Source of the DNA: Portunus trituberculatus | Taxonomy: Eukaryota; Arthropoda; Malacostraca; Decapoda; Portunidae | Length of the DNA: 64,000 nt | Reading direction: 5' to 3' | Assembly (NCBI RefSeq): GCF_017591435.1 | Contig: NC_059289.1 | Location: 5,620,104 to 5,684,103, forward strand | Shown: positions 63,898 through 64,000 of the stretch, one piece after another | Layout of the letters: every line of letters begins with the position of its first letter | Position numbering within the stretch: position 1 is the first letter of the stretch | Program-made: the position numbers and the translations under genes | Notes under the pieces: model-generated | Database searches by the model: none | Told to the model about the DNA's origin: nothing | Seen by the model: the letters and a program-made list of their open reading frames with translations, nothing else

Positions 63898-64000
63898 AGC
63901 TTCACAAAAACCTGAAGGAAACAGAAGGGAGGAACTGAACCCAAATTACACTTACAGATATTCACGTAGCTTCGTACACATCGAGCATATCTACATTAAT

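Overview
This is a eukaryotic nuclear window, almost certainly from a decapod crustacean (a crab-like genome is my best guess). The reasons are spliced animal genes with long introns, insect/crustacean-type (TTAGG)n telomere-like motifs, tRNA-Val-derived SINEs, a CR1/jockey-like LINE tail, and an extreme load of microsatellites: (GA)n, (CA)n, (TA)n, (AGT)n, (GGA)n and (AAT)n tracts up to about 260 bp. Nearly all long open frames in the window are translations of these tandem repeats. Only two genes can be supported, and they are convergent.

Gene 1 (+ strand, coding exons 3787-7814) encodes a four-transmembrane protein of about 250 aa that resembles the arthropod pasiflora septate-junction proteins. 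It has four shared coding exons and two alternative last coding exons (7282 and 7731). Both begin with a Met-Glu codon pair and carry a P-T-T-P-G motif, so they look like a tandem exon duplication. A hAT-type MITE with an 8-bp target duplication sits in its second intron.

Gene 2 (- strand, 62465 down to 13648, 5' end outside the window) is a stomatin/MEC-2-family (band 7, SPFH domain) gene. In transcript order it has a membrane-hairpin exon (62465-62365), the start of the SPFH domain (55741-55586), an array of SEVEN homologous alternative exons (54.1, 51.3, 48.8, 45.1, 35.7, 34.7 and 33.7 kb), two constant exons (28687-28526 and 27187-27022), and THREE homologous alternative last exons (25.8, 18.9 and 13.8 kb). 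All seven array exons are exactly 98 nt, open, bounded by AG and GT, enter in phase 0 and leave in phase 2. Skipping the array or including two copies breaks the frame, so splicing must choose one copy. With three possible tails the locus could make 7 x 3 = 21 proteins from the visible part alone. This is the most notable system in the window: one membrane scaffold with an exchangeable segment just after its PPQE motif and an exchangeable C-terminus.

The rest is intron or intergenic DNA with mobile elements. These are a ~725-bp fold-back element hinged on (TTAGG)n at 2.0 kb, three copies of a ~205-bp MITE (3.2, 57.3 and 63.8 kb), three hAT-like MITEs (4.7, 35.2 and 36.2 kb), a MITE rich in an ATTATCGCA motif (27.3-27.7 kb), four SINE copies or fragments, and one LINE 3' end. 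No rRNA gene, functional tRNA gene, CRISPR array or prokaryotic feature was seen.
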